Assembly: GCA_000611775.1 (NCBI GenBank)
Contig: KK106981.1
Span: forward strand, 8,112,023 to 8,176,022
Source: Umbilicaria muhlenbergii
Lineage: Eukaryota > Ascomycota > Lecanoromycetes > Umbilicariales > Umbilicariaceae
Reading direction: 5' to 3'
DNA: 64,000 nucleotides
Positions within the stretch are counted from its first letter, which is position 1. Each line of letters begins with the position of its first letter. The notes under the pieces were generated by a model. It was not told the DNA's origin. It did not search any database and worked only from the letters and a program-made list of their open reading frames with translations. The position numbers were made by a program, and so were the translations under genes. Positions 47,508 to 58,368 of this stretch are shown in pieces.

Positions 47508-50296
47508 ATGAAGATGTTGAGGCGTATTCTAGGGGTAGGTTTGGTATACGGGCTGGTTGCGGCAGTCAGTGCACAGAGTGCAACGACCACAGGTCAATCC
47601 TTTTCTATACGATGTAGAAAGTTCTGTTCTGACCAATGCGTAGGCAGCTTCACAAACGGCACAATCACGAGCACAGCGAAAGCTACAAGCTGTCCTTACG
47701 GGACCGCAGCCGACATCGATGAAGTGGCATACACAGTGGGTCGCGATTGTGCCCTCTTACTGGATTATTATGCGAACCCTTACTACTATTGGGCTGCCAC
47801 AAGTGTTCCGAGTTTATCGAGCGAGTGCGGTGTGAAATGGACATCTTCTTATGAACAGTTCTTGGCAACGGCTCCAATAGCGCCGTCGAGTGTCGACACC
47901 GTAACAGCACCCTTCTACGCCGAGAGCTTTTCTTTCACTCCAACAGCACCATGCTGTTCCAGCTGTACTCTATCTGGGGCCAACGTGCAGGTAAGATTTT
48001 GGCCAACCCCGGCGCCCGTCCCAGCAGTGTCCATCTTGGTGGATCCAGAAACCAACTTTACTTAGTATGCTCAGGTTACTCAATCAATTGCTAGTCAGTT
48101 GCTAACAACCCTCCAGTACCTCCCCTTCAGTCTACGTGGTATTCTCGTCACTCGGTGCTACAGACCTCTGCGGAGATGTCGGAAAAACGGTGTACAATAC
48201 GACTTTGTCATTTGGGCAGCATGAACTGTCTACTAGCATGGGTGACGATTTCTCCGCGGATTTTCATCCACAAACATGGTTGATTGGTGGCCCGGTCACG
48301 TCGTTCGCATGGACAGCCTTTGATTATGCGGATCTTAGCAAAGGGTATGTAAAAAACTCATGAACCCCTTTGGGTCATTGTGCTGGAGGGTCACTAACGC
48401 CTGAGTCTCAGGAATTGTTCGAACATTACCGTCGAATGGTGGTCCAATGTAAATGGCCACGATCCGCAGAGTTACAGCACTATTCCTGCTAGTATGACCT
48501 CTAATATATGGGAGTTTGTAAATTACCAATACACCTACAACCCATGCTCTCCTACCCTCTCAGTTCCTACCCAAATAAGGTCTCTTATGCCCGCATGGGA
48601 AACTTGCATCGACGGTATTTACGCATTCTACGACCCTCCTTTCGTCTTGCATCCGGAGAATGGCCTTATTGCGCCGGGCCCTACGACTACACCTGATATC
48701 AAAACCACGACAACACCGGCGACTGTGGGGCCGACACCGGTTCCTCAAACTGCAAGTCCTACTACCACCGCTAGCCCAGCCCCAAAGCCTCCAACATCAA
48801 GTGCTTCTACAAGCACTCCGGCACCAGTTGTCGTTGCTCAGCCCGCGGACAACCAACCAGCGAGCAAGGACGTTAACAACGATAAACCGGTTGGTAACCA
48901 GCCTGCGAGTAATAATAATCCGCCGGCCAACAATCAGCCAACTAATACTGGCAATGGGGGAGGCCAGCCTCCATCTTCCTCAGCAACTCCCACCTTCCGC
49001 CTACAGCAAGGTGCAGGAAGCAGCGCAGGAGATCCCCCAGCTTCAAGTCCACCCGACCCTGCCAAGAGCGTCATCGACAACGCCGACCCACCATCACAAT
49101 CCCAGAACGCAGGCGCTCAATTCCATCCCGAAGCATCCCCAATCGCGACCCTCGGCGGCCAAACAATCACCGCCGTAGCCGGAGGCGTCGCCATGGGCGG
49201 CATAACCCTCCTCCCCGGCGCCGCTCCGCTCACCATCAGCAACACCCCTATCTCCGTCGGCCCCTCCTTCATCATGATTGGCAGCTCCTCCATCGCCCTA
49301 CCCTTAGCAACCGCCACCCCCGCCTCACTCCCCCCGATCGGTAACCAACAAATCCACCCCCTCTCCAACGGCGCCGTCCTAATCGGCACCTCCACCCTCC
49401 CCCCCGGCGGCGCCGCCACCATTGACAACACCCCCATCTACATCGGCAGCACAAACCTCATCATCGGCTCCTCCACCACCATCGCTCTCGTCGCCCTCCC
49501 CCCCCAACCCACCGCCCCACTCCCCTCCTCAATCGGCGACCAACCGCTCCGCCTCCTCTCCAACGGCGCCATCCTAATCGGCACCACCACCCTCTCCCCC
49601 GGCGCCGTCGCCACCATAAGCGGCACCCCCATCTCCATCGCCCCCAACGCCGCCTCCGTCGTCATCGGCCCATCCACCTACCCCCTCCCCGCCGCCGCCT
49701 CCTCCCCCGCCCCCACCGCCCTCCGATTCCACATCGCCGCCAACGGCGGCCTCGTCCTCCCCAACGGCGCCACCCTCGCCCCCGGCGCCCCCGCCACCAC
49801 CCTCGCCGGCACTACCATGTCCATGCTCGCGGACGGCGGCGCCCTCGTCCTCAACGGCACCAGCACCGTCGCGCTCGCGCTGCCCACGCCCACGGGGCCG
49901 GACGTGCTGACGATTGCGGGGGCGACGATGACGGCGGGGGCGGCGGGGGCGGATTTGGTTTTCGGGGGGACGACGCTGGTGGTGGGGGGGCAGGCCGCCA
50001 CGGTGGGGGGGGAGAGGGTCAGTTTGGCGAGTGGCGGGGTGGTGGTCGGGACGGGGACGGGGGTCGTGGTGCCGTTGGAGACGGGGACGGCCGCGGCCGG
50101 AGGGTTGGGCGGGTTTATTTTGAGTGGGTTTGGGGATATTGGCGCGCCCACGGTTGTTGCGGGGTGGGTGTTGCGGGGGTGGTGGGTGTGGGGGTGGGCG
50201 TTGGGGCGTTGGTGTTGTAGAGTAGGGGGTTGGCGTTGCGGGTTGCAACACAGGGGTTGCATGCATGTGGGTGGGCGTTTGGGATGGGGTTTGTAG
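47508..50296 (+). CDS. Large secreted repeat-rich cell-wall protein (3' end possibly frameshifted)
   Basis: Exons 47508-48064, 48117-48344 and 48412-50296 give 889 residues. The first intron splits a TA|T codon and restores NFTYTSPSVYVVFSSLGATD. A signal peptide opens the protein (MKMLRRILGVGLVYGLVAAV). Residues about 25-330 form a Cys-containing ectodomain (CCSSCTLSGANVQVRFWPTP, ATDLCG, NCSNITVEWW) common to many Dothideomycete wall proteins. A Pro/Thr/Ser/Asn-rich stalk follows. Then come about five repeats of the type SNGAVLIGTSTLPPGGAATI or NTPIYIGSTNLIIGSSTTIAL. The annotated end (WVLRGWWVWGWALGRWCC) is implausible. One base off, the sequence reads VGVAGVVGVGVGVGALVL then stop at 50220, a convincing GPI-anchor tail. 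So a 1-base deletion in a G run near 50161-50164, or an assembly error, is likely. GC skew reverses sharply near 49,890. Confidence 0.8.
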
Positions 50297-50710
50297 GTGT
50301 ATGAGTGTTGTAAACACAGCGGATAGTGAGGACTTGTATATATTGAAGTCTAGTTGCAGCGAAATGAAAACCAGTTGCCTGTAATAAACTCTGGTTGTTG
50401 TTCTGGACCGTATGCCATTCTTAAGGCTTGCAAGAGATTCTTGATGGCCATCCATCTGCCTCCTCGTGCAGTCTCGCTTTTATGTTCGGTCCGGGACCCA
50501 CGACGAGGTTGTGGCAGAGTTTGGCCACTCTGATTCAGATTGAAGGCCCAAATTTACTGGCGACTTCGATTCGGATCCAACATCCGAACTTGTTGAGGGT
50601 TCCGCAATTTCGGATTTCTTAGTTCCCTCTTCATCCAAATCTGGAGGGTTCAAGGAGTCAGCAGACGATGCATGTAGTAAAGACTCTTCGGTTACAAATG
50701 GTTAACAGAT
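50297..50710. other. Convergent 3' region
   Basis: Between the cell-wall protein and NLR stop codons. It has short TTCGGAT/ATCCGAA dyads near 50,570-50,620 that could form hairpins. No gene. Confidence 0.4.
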
Positions 50711-53700
50711 CTAGGGTAGTGTCGGTGGCTTGCCTTTCATATGTGACCTTAGCATCCGGGCTGTGTCCCCGTATCCCCAACGTTCCGCCACTTGCAGCGC
50801 TGTCTCTCCGAGCCGGTTCTTTGCGCGGACGTTCACTCCGCACTTTAGCAACAGCAGTGCTATACGTTCTTGACCGTATCTCACTGCGGAATGCAATGCA
50901 GTCTCATCCTCCCAATCCAGCGCATGTGCATCCGCTCCTTCTTCCAGTAACAGCTTTACCACTTGCTCATGTCCCTTGCGCGCTGCCGCCTGCAACGCCG
51001 TATCATGGTTCCAGTTCTTTGCGTTGATATTAGCTCCCTTACTTAGTAGCAGCCGCACTACATCCTCAAGACCATGAGATGCCGCCGCGATCAATACTAG
51101 TCCACCTTCCACACCGTTTATGTTGAGGTCCGCTCCTTCTGCCAGCAGCAACTCAACCACTTTCCCCTGATAGTTTTCTGCTGCTCGGTGCAGTGGTGTA
51201 TGACCAGAATTGTCTCTTACGTTGATATAAGCTTCATGTTGCAGCAGAAATCGCACTATAGCCTCAAAGCCGTTTGAGGCAGCCTCATGCAACGCAGTCC
51301 ATCCATCGCCATCTTGTGTATTAACGTTGGCCCCAGCCGCAAGCAATATTGACACTGTAGCCTCAAAGCCGTCTGAGGCAGCCCAATGCAACGCAGTCCA
51401 TCCAGCGCCAATTTGTGTATTAACGTTGGCCCCAGCCGCAAGCAATATTGACACTATAGACTCAAGACCAAAATAAGAGGCTATCATTAATTCAGTAGGA
51501 TTATTATGGAGGGATCTAAAGAAACCCCTGGATCTCTCGTACACTTTATACCATATGAGAAATCGCTCTGAGCCGGGAACACATAAGTTGCGCGCTGGCT
51601 TTACCAGCGAGCTCCCGCCACGAATTTCAGCGGCTCGGAAATGAAAAGCCCAATTCTTCGCGGCGTAGTCCAAGAAGCAATGCGCAATCACGTAGTGGCT
51701 GATCATTTCTCTTTCTTTCCAATAGGCAGTTCGATCATCCAGAACCAGAGCATGGCTTTCGAATACGTCAAAAGAGAGGTACAAGATGCAGATCTCTGCA
51801 AGAACATTGTTGGATTCGACCAAATGCAAAGAATTTTTCCAAGCTCCTGAAAGGCCCTTGTTGATAATTGAGTCTGCTGTTAAGAACTCCTTCGCGGTTT
51901 GATGAACAAGGTAAACCTTTGAGTCTATAACTCTTAGAAAAAGGCCGCAGAGGTTCTTCAAGGTTGTTTGGAGATCGAACATGAGATTTGGTTGTAAGTC
52001 CTCCATAGATCTGTGACCGGGCCGGATGGCCAGAGCAACATTGACCTCTTCCAGTGTGAGGGGCCTAGTACTTGCGATTACCACATGAAGAATCCGTCGA
52101 GCATCATCAGGATTGGAACTCTGCCGAAGAATTTTTTCAAATGTCGCATCGAGGTCGCGAGGTAGATTTCTTAGTATGCCATCGAACTCACTTTCAGAGG
52201 GCTTTGACGTGCTGAGGAGCATGTCAAGAATGAGAGATACCCAAAGGAATGTCCGGTCTGCGCTCGCGATAAGGCGATCTTTCAGCCGATTCCGAACTTT
52301 ATCTGAGAGGTCCCAAAGAGTGCCTAGCCTGTCTATTCTAGCTTTAATAACAAGCTCGATATCGGCACTGAGAGCTTTTGTTTCATCTTCAACCTTCAGT
52401 CGGATTGTTGGCAGAGTTTTGAACCGTCTCTCGATCGAACTGTACGGACGGCTGGTGATGATCATTTTGAGCGATGTCTCATGGGTACGCGAGGCTGCAT
52501 TTCTTCCGTAGAATTCAGTTATGAGATCCATAAGCTCAGTTCGAGCTGGTTCTTCACATTCATCCAGGCCGTCAATGACACAAATGATGTTGCCAGCGCC
52601 AGAATCTGTAGATACCGTGGTTAAGATGTCCCACAACGTATCGAGCTCCTCCGTAAAAGTCCGGTTTTTGCTTTCATAATCTCTCATGGCGTGTTTGATC
52701 ATAGCCGGTCTAGACTTAAAGAACTGATGTAACAACGCGCAGAGGGCGGTTCTAGCACTTTTCTGCTTCTCGTGGTCATCTTTGAAGAAGAAGTAGCAGA
52801 CAGTACCAGGTAATGTCGATTGAGATTTCTCACTCTGGAGCCCATGGACTAGGAACTTGGCCATTACAGATTTTCCGCATCCAGGATCCGCTGATACCCA
52901 TAAAAGGTTCGAGCTTTTCGTTCGTCGCCAGTCGCAATATCTTTCGTGCTCCAAAAACCATTGGCAGGTCCCTGGTTCCCACTTTGGGGTCCTAGTCATG
53001 AATGAACTGTAGTTAGATGTGTACAGACACTGCAAGCAGTCCTTTTCCTTTTCAGAAAGGGACACAGAGACAGCTAAATATCTGGTAATTCAGCCTAATG
53101 AGAGAAATTTATGCTTGGCGCTAGGATCTACCTACGCGGTACAGGAGATGACGTCCTCACAGGGACTGCCGAATCCACCAACCTTTTCAAAGCCATCCAT
53201 ACTGGTGAGTACTTCTGACTAGCGTTGTCGGCGAATTTGCACATATTCACATGATTTGCGTTTGCCATACCGACGGCGATCTCGTTATCGATATTCAGAC
53301 ACGCAGAGTTTTTGCTTACGATCTACAATAGCAATGGTTAGCCATGGTTTCATTTCTAAACTCTGTTCAGTCCAACAAACCAGTTGATTTCCGATCTTCT
53401 CGGTTTCCCAGAAGGTCCGGATTTCAAGCTGGGAGCTGCGTTCAATAAACTGTTGTGAAATGTCGGCAAGAGTAGAGGAGTTACTCTTCAAGGCGTTCAG
53501 GAAGTTGGTATTGCCACCAAATCCGAGTTGAGGAATGTTCACAAGATCTGCGGCAAATTTGCCCCAATAAGCAATGTCTGCTCCTCGATGAGGCACCCCT
53601 AAGAAGAGACACCCTTTCACACATCTAAGTAGGCCTGCGTAATGTTTTGACCGCTCATGGGCGAGGATTAAAGCCTTTTCAGTGTCACCAGCCTAATCTC

Positions 53701-54306
53701 TGCACAATCACTGAACCTGATAACAAGCTTACCTTCTTAACCACAATGCCACCAAGACTGTGCGCAATGAATATGATAGGTTTTGTTCTCTGCTCTTCGC
53801 TTTCCCTTTTTTTGTCGAGCCTGTCCAGCAGCATGGCCGCTTCATCGGTTATGTCTGTAACAGCACTGGTAAAGATGGTTTTCGAATTGTAGCCATACGA
53901 CATAATTCTTGCGGGTGAGATCTGGGACGGCAGAAAGTCGCGAAGCCATAGCTTTCCGTTCGAGTCGGTCCATGTTGCTTCCCAGTCTCCTTCCAGTCCA
54001 TGAACAGCGATAACACTGACATTGTTAGCAAGTAATCAGGCAGAGTGAGAATGGCAAGCTGCTTAACTCAACAGTGTATTCATTCTCCTCTAAGGGATTC
54101 GCGAAAGTGAAGAGTCCACAGTCCTCTCTTGGGACCTAAAAATGCTTGTGTCAGCAGATGTGGCGGTGAAGACAACAGTACCATGCAAACAGAGGAACAG
54201 CAAGCTGCACCTTTCCGCTTGCCCTCGCACTTGATCCACCTTCGTCACGTTGAAGCTCCTCCTCGGCTTTCCTCTTTCCAGATCTGAAACGTGATGTCAA
54301 CGACAT
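50711..54306 (-). CDS. NLR protein: esterase-like, NACHT and ankyrin repeats
   Basis: Six exons on the minus strand: 54211-54306, 54068-54135, 53733-54015, 53381-53674, 53136-53322 and 50711-53073, all in frame, 1,096 residues. The N-terminal ~250 residues are an alpha/beta-hydrolase of the SesB/DUF676 type (VIAVHGLEGDWEATWTDSNG, FLPSQISPARIMSYGYNSK, IIFIAHSLGGIVVKKALILA, GCLFLGVPHRGADIAYWGK). The NACHT domain follows: P-loop LLWVSADPGCGKSVMAKFLV about residue 370, Walker B IICVIDGLDECEEP about 478, sensor MIITSRPYSSIERRF. The C-terminal third has about seven ankyrin repeats (GAGWTALHWAASDGFEATV and similar). This is a classical fungal NOD-like receptor architecture, linked to non-self recognition and incompatibility-type cell death in other fungi; the ligand is unknown. 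The gene appears intact. Two adjacent ankyrin units are about 94% identical at DNA level. Confidence 0.9.
51260..51466 (-). repeat. 99-bp near-identical ankyrin-repeat units
   Basis: Exact 99-bp periodicity (units starting 51260, 51359 and a partial third at 51458) within the NLR coding region, one ankyrin repeat of 33 residues each. The first two differ at only about six positions. Confidence 0.9.
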
Positions 54307-55246
54307 ATAGATAAGGTTGCCTCTGCTTGGGATCTAGAGATTATCACCGTTCTCATCTTAAGACAGCTGAGGTCCAGCAAAGCCTCGTGCCGCTTTAAAC
54401 AAGCCGCTGCCTTCTCTGGACCAATTTTGCTCCATCTGATGCCGCCTTACACCCGCAGGAGGCTGACCATACGGAGGCCACTAGCACTTAGCGATCCCCC
54501 CGACACGCAGACGTACGTAGCGATCCGACACGCAGACCTACGTAGCGATCCGGTAGCCTTTCAGAAACACGGATTGCACACTGCCAAATCGGTCGGGCGC
54601 TTGAAGCACCTCTGAAATGTAACCTATCGCATGATCTTTTCTTGTATTGCCATTTTCATTTTTTGACTAGGTGGCTGATGCGTCTCTGCAAGGGTAACGG
54701 GTATCAACGAGCAAACCGTGTTCTATCACAACGATGGTCACATTCTCGATCATCAGAGATTTTGAGGATATCATTGGTGGAAGTTTTCTAGCTCAGCCCT
54801 AAGATGGCGCGGTAATCCGTTGACTTCTGAAGCCAAGATGCATCGTGCCTTGGCAACACCACCTTGCTTGACAACATCGCACGGAATCCATAGACCTGCT
54901 GTCTGCTCAGTTTCGCAGACTACCTAGACGGAACTGCTGTCGGCAATTCGAGTGTATGAAGTGAGAGCCTTGGGATCACCGCCGGGAAGGACATGATCTA
55001 GGCCCCAAATGCGAAAAACAATCGAGGGCCGCTTCAACAGGACGAAGGCCCCCCCCAGCACCATAATATTCTCGTTCCCCTTTCTATACCACGTATGCTT
55101 CAATGCTAACCAACGACCTCCAGCCCCTCCTTCCCTGTCTTGAACCGAGCACTCTCAACCTAGCGCCCTAGCGACTTCTCAGTTCCCTGCTTCCCATTCC
55201 TACCTGGCTACCCCCAACCTCCTCAATCCCTCCCTCAACCCCCTTA
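54307..55246. other. Intergenic upstream of NLR with 25-bp repeat
   Basis: About 940 bp. It contains a 25-bp direct repeat at 54501-54550. A pyrimidine-rich end (55,080-55,250) leads into the next gene's 3' end. No gene recognised. Confidence 0.5.
54501..54550 (+). repeat. 25-bp direct repeat, two copies
   Basis: Two adjacent 25-bp copies (CGACACGCAGACNTACGTAG plus CGATC) at 54501-54525 and 54526-54550, each with an inner TACGTA palindrome; they lie about 200 bp upstream of the NLR start codon. Confidence 0.85.
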
Positions 55247-56131
55247 TCAGACCTCTCCCCACTCCCCTCCCCCCCCTCTTCCCCCTGCCCCCAGCGGCGA
55301 CCCCACCCACCCATCCTTCCACGCCCCAACTTTCTCTCTACTCCTCCCCCTCCTCAGTGCCGCGATAGTCGAACTGTCGGTCACAGCGTCCGAAGCCAAG
55401 GTGTTAGCGGCGAGGAAGTTGGCATCGCTTTGCGTGGAGGGCGTGGGGTCAAGGTCGTGGGGGTGGATGTTGAAATGTTGTGTCTGGGGGTTCCTCCGCC
55501 TCCCGCGACTCACACTTCTCGCAGTCCCTGCTCTGCTGGCCCTACTTACATCCCTCAAACTCCGACCCAGTCTCCCCGCCTGTCCCCTCAATACCCACAT
55601 TTCCTTCTCCATCCTCCTAGCTTCCCTCTTCCACTTCTCCGCCTCTGCATCCCTTCTGTCATTCTCCCACCTCCTTCGCCTTCTTCGCGCCATCCACACG
55701 GCCACCAATCCCGCCATCATTCCCACAAATGTCGTGAAACTCAATAGAAACCAGATCAAATATGCTGGTCTCGTACCTCGCTCACCAATCGCATCTTGGA
55801 TCAGAAATACCAGCGCGATCAGGGAAGAAAACAAGGCTACTTGGACCAGCACTAGTAACATCCACCAAAGACGCCGGTAGCGGCGGATGAGTCTCTTGTG
55901 GCTGGTTGAGAGCTCTGAGATGATGGAGGGTGCGATGGGCTTGGTGGCAATGCCGTACAAGGCATCTCTGGCGATGGCGGCGGCGAGGAAGGATTCGAAG
56001 GTTTGGTTGGGGTGGCTGGAGGAGTAAGGAGCAGAGGCGAGGGATTGGTGGCGGCGCCAGTGGGTGTGGGAGTGAGTGTCTGCTGCGAAGGGGAGGGGTT
56101 CGGATGGGATGCTGCTGGTGGAAGGGGTCAT
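55247..56131 (-). CDS. Two-helix membrane protein with basic coiled coil
   Basis: 294 residues from the Met of MTPSTSSIPSEPLPF; the same frame is open far upstream (to 56680) but that part lies over the neighbouring gene. An N-terminal Ser/His-rich part and a helix SFLAAAIARDALYGIATKPIA are followed by two membrane segments (LWWMLLVLVQVALFSSLIAL and YLIWFLLSFTTFVGMMAGLV). Next come a strongly basic stop-transfer run (MARRRRRRWENDRRDAEAEK), a coiled coil, and an Arg/Ser-rich tail. I do not recognise a family. The topology suggests a hairpin membrane protein with both ends in the cytosol. The coding strand is C-rich at the start and very G-rich at the end. Confidence 0.6.
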   Translation of the reverse strand: MTPSTSSIPSEPLPFAADTHSHTHWRRHQSLASAPYSSSHPNQTFESFLAAAIARDALYGIATKPIAPSIISELSTSHKRLIRRYRRLWWMLLVLVQVALFSSLIALVFLIQDAIGERGTRPAYLIWFLLSFTTFVGMMAGLVAVWMARRRRRRWENDRRDAEAEKWKREARRMEKEMWVLRGQAGRLGRSLRDVSRASRAGTARSVSRGRRRNPQTQHFNIHPHDLDPTPSTQSDANFLAANTLASDAVTDSSTIAALRRGRSREKVGAWKDGWVGSPLGAGGRGGGGEWGEV

Positions 56132-56330
56132 GATCAAAGACTCGATACAGAACACGTTGATAGATAGGGTGGCTTGATGGTGTATAGAGTGTGAGCGTGT
56201 GAGACGCGGGATTGAGTAAGTGGGGTATAAGGGGCATGATGTGAACGACTCTGGTTTCGTATCATTCACCACAGACTGGGTTACCTGGAAAGAACGCTGA
56301 AGCCTAGCTCGGGTAGTATTAGATGTGTTC

Positions 56331-58118
56331 CTATATAGCGCTTCGCCCTCGTTTCCTGTTCTCCCTCTGCCTCTTCTCCTTGGCAGCCTCACGCCTGCGC
56401 TTCTTCCATGCTCGATTCGTCTCACCCCGATGTTCCCAGAACCACTTAGCAAAGTCACTTTCATGTGGTTTCCCCTTCGCATCCTCATTGGGGGCATTGC
56501 CTTTTCCTGCAAGTGGTGTAGGATTAAGATCAGGCTCCGCGATTTCTTCATCTTCATCTCCATCTTCGCCAGCTTCCTCAATGTCTTGATCACCGGCCCA
56601 TATGTTTGCAAACGTCTTGCCCGGAGCAGCGGTGTCAGGTGTGGGTGCTGCGCTTCGGAGTCTGCGTTCCTGGATATCACGTTGCGTAAATGGAGTCTGC
56701 GGTATAGTGAGATGACTTGAGCCTTCGTCGGCTACGTCAGGATCGAAGAAGCTGAATGAGGTTCGGACCTCTAGAGTTGGCTTCCGTGGGGTGCTAGATG
56801 CTGAAGCTTTAGGTCGCTTGAAAAGCGCTTCCAGAGGATGAACCTTCTTCGTTTCGGGTTCCGCCTCTGTGACAGTATCACTGGCCTTGGGAGTGGCACT
56901 GGCTTCTTTGTCCAGAGACATCGATGAGGCTGACCTGCTCGTCGATCTTGTTACCGTGACGGGATTCTCAAGCTTCTCTTCAGTGGCTTCATCGCTTTCC
57001 GAGGAGTTTATAGAGGATCTATTGGAAGCTTGCGCGCTCGCAATTGGTCCTTCCAACGACTGGGGCCCCTCTTCACTGTCTTCCCTTTCACTGCCTGAAA
57101 TGGATGCAGTGCCACTAGACGACGTTTCATCATCTGCTTCATGGTGTGGAGAAGGTCTTACGAGCTTTGAAAACTTATCTTCGGGGCTGCTGTTCGGCTG
57201 TGAACTATCCGAGCCTTCATCCGAGGAACTTGCCTCGTCGTTGTCGATAGTTACTGTATCCTCCTTGGGTTTCAACCGTGGTCGATGGGTTAACGGCTCT
57301 GCGTCGACAATATCTCCATTACTATCAACCCAGCCTTTACCATCTACATACTCCGAGACAGCCTTTTTGTCTTGAACAATCTGGCTTTCCCTAAGGAAAT
57401 TCGCGTGCTTCGTCGTATTCGAGAACTCATGAATCACGACCTCTCGGCTCGATTTCCCTTTCTTATTCAGTTTCGCCGTAGAACTCGAATTTGAGGTTCC
57501 TTCCAGCGTCTTCGGAGCATTTGGAGGCACGTTCGTCCGGAATAAGCATTCAGGCTTCCCTGTCAGCGACGAAGCCTTGGGCTTGGGCTTGTTTCCCTTC
57601 TTTTCTTTCTTGGGTTTCTTGTCTGCCTTGGAATCTGTCCATCCGCGTTTCACCTTCCTGCTTTCTGGCAGTTCGTAGCCGGGTAGGACACGGTCTCCGG
57701 GTTTCTGCTTCGGTTTAGTCTTTCGGACTTTCTTCGCCGTATGCTCGTCCCCAGTATCATTAACAAGATCGCCTTCCCTCGACCGCTTCATCTTCTTTTC
57801 TGGTCTTGCCTCTTCCACTCGCATTTTGTGACCTTTCAGTACCGACCCATTGAGCTTCTTCCTGATTTTCTCAGCCTCCATAGCTGGTAGCTCGATGTAG
57901 CCGTAATCTCGGTCAGGGAAGGTTTGCAAGGTATGATAGGATATGCCAGTGGCAGTGGGTAGGACGGAGGGCGGTACCAGCGCCGCAAGCAGTTCTGAGT
58001 TTAGGGGGGAGACGTGCAGTCGAATCCGCTCAGGCATAGGGTCGACTGGATTAGATAATGATGTTAAGCCATCAGAATCGCCCGGACGGAGCCGAGATAT
58101 CGTGCTGGAGCCAGGCAT
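56331..58118 (-). CDS. RRM-containing nucleolar-type protein (Nop8-like)
   Basis: Uninterrupted 595-residue frame. After a short leader, MPERIRLHVSPLNSELLAAL and DYGYIELPAMEAEKIRKKLN with GSVLKGHKMRVEEARP outline a degenerate RRM (about residues 28-105). A Lys-rich nucleolar-type region (KKVRKTKPKQKPGDRVLPGY) is followed by EFSNTTKHANFLRESQ and SEYVDGKGWVDSNGDIV, which recur in fungal homologues. The rest is acidic and Ser-rich, and the C-terminus FAKWFWEHRGETNRAWKKRR is strongly conserved. The composition and motifs fit a ribosome-biogenesis factor of the Nop8/NOL8 kind, though the exact name is uncertain. The true start may be Met 28 (58037), where conservation begins. It is divergent from an F-box gene with only 250 bp between starts. 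Confidence 0.65.
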   Translation of the reverse strand: MPGSSTISRLRPGDSDGLTSLSNPVDPMPERIRLHVSPLNSELLAALVPPSVLPTATGISYHTLQTFPDRDYGYIELPAMEAEKIRKKLNGSVLKGHKMRVEEARPEKKMKRSREGDLVNDTGDEHTAKKVRKTKPKQKPGDRVLPGYELPESRKVKRGWTDSKADKKPKKEKKGNKPKPKASSLTGKPECLFRTNVPPNAPKTLEGTSNSSSTAKLNKKGKSSREVVIHEFSNTTKHANFLRESQIVQDKKAVSEYVDGKGWVDSNGDIVDAEPLTHRPRLKPKEDTVTIDNDEASSSDEGSDSSQPNSSPEDKFSKLVRPSPHHEADDETSSSGTASISGSEREDSEEGPQSLEGPIASAQASNRSSINSSESDEATEEKLENPVTVTRSTSRSASSMSLDKEASATPKASDTVTEAEPETKKVHPLEALFKRPKASASSTPRKPTLEVRTSFSFFDPDVADEGSSHLTIPQTPFTQRDIQERRLRSAAPTPDTAAPGKTFANIWAGDQDIEEAGEDGDEDEEIAEPDLNPTPLAGKGNAPNEDAKGKPHESDFAKWFWEHRGETNRAWKKRRREAAKEKRQRENRKRGRSAI

Positions 58119-58368
58119 GTGTGTTGTCTACACAGAGAAGTCGTGAATTCATCCAAGCTCTCAAGATTCTAAGCCGGTTTTCGCACAGTCAAGCGCTAAG
58201 CACGGGAGAAGCCGGACCAATCACTAGATCCGCGTTCCTGGAGCTGCTCCGAGCTCCGAGCTCTCCAACCATGGAATCCATCTTCCTCCGCCTATTCCAT
58301 CATCTCCACCACAGCTAGATTCTTAAGGTACTCGTTTATCATTGACGTCGGAAGTCGCACTTCTAGAG

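Noticed and set aside
49574-50455. 293-codon minus-strand frame opposite the cell-wall protein
   Set aside because: Pro/Arg/His-rich shadow of a C-rich, then G-rich coding region; the plus strand has a signal peptide and recognisable repeats.
53285-53620. NLR reading without the intron at 53323-53380
   Set aside because: It hits a stop within 32 codons, whereas removing the 58-nt GT-AG segment restores NIDNEIAVGMANANHVNMCK, which fits the family.
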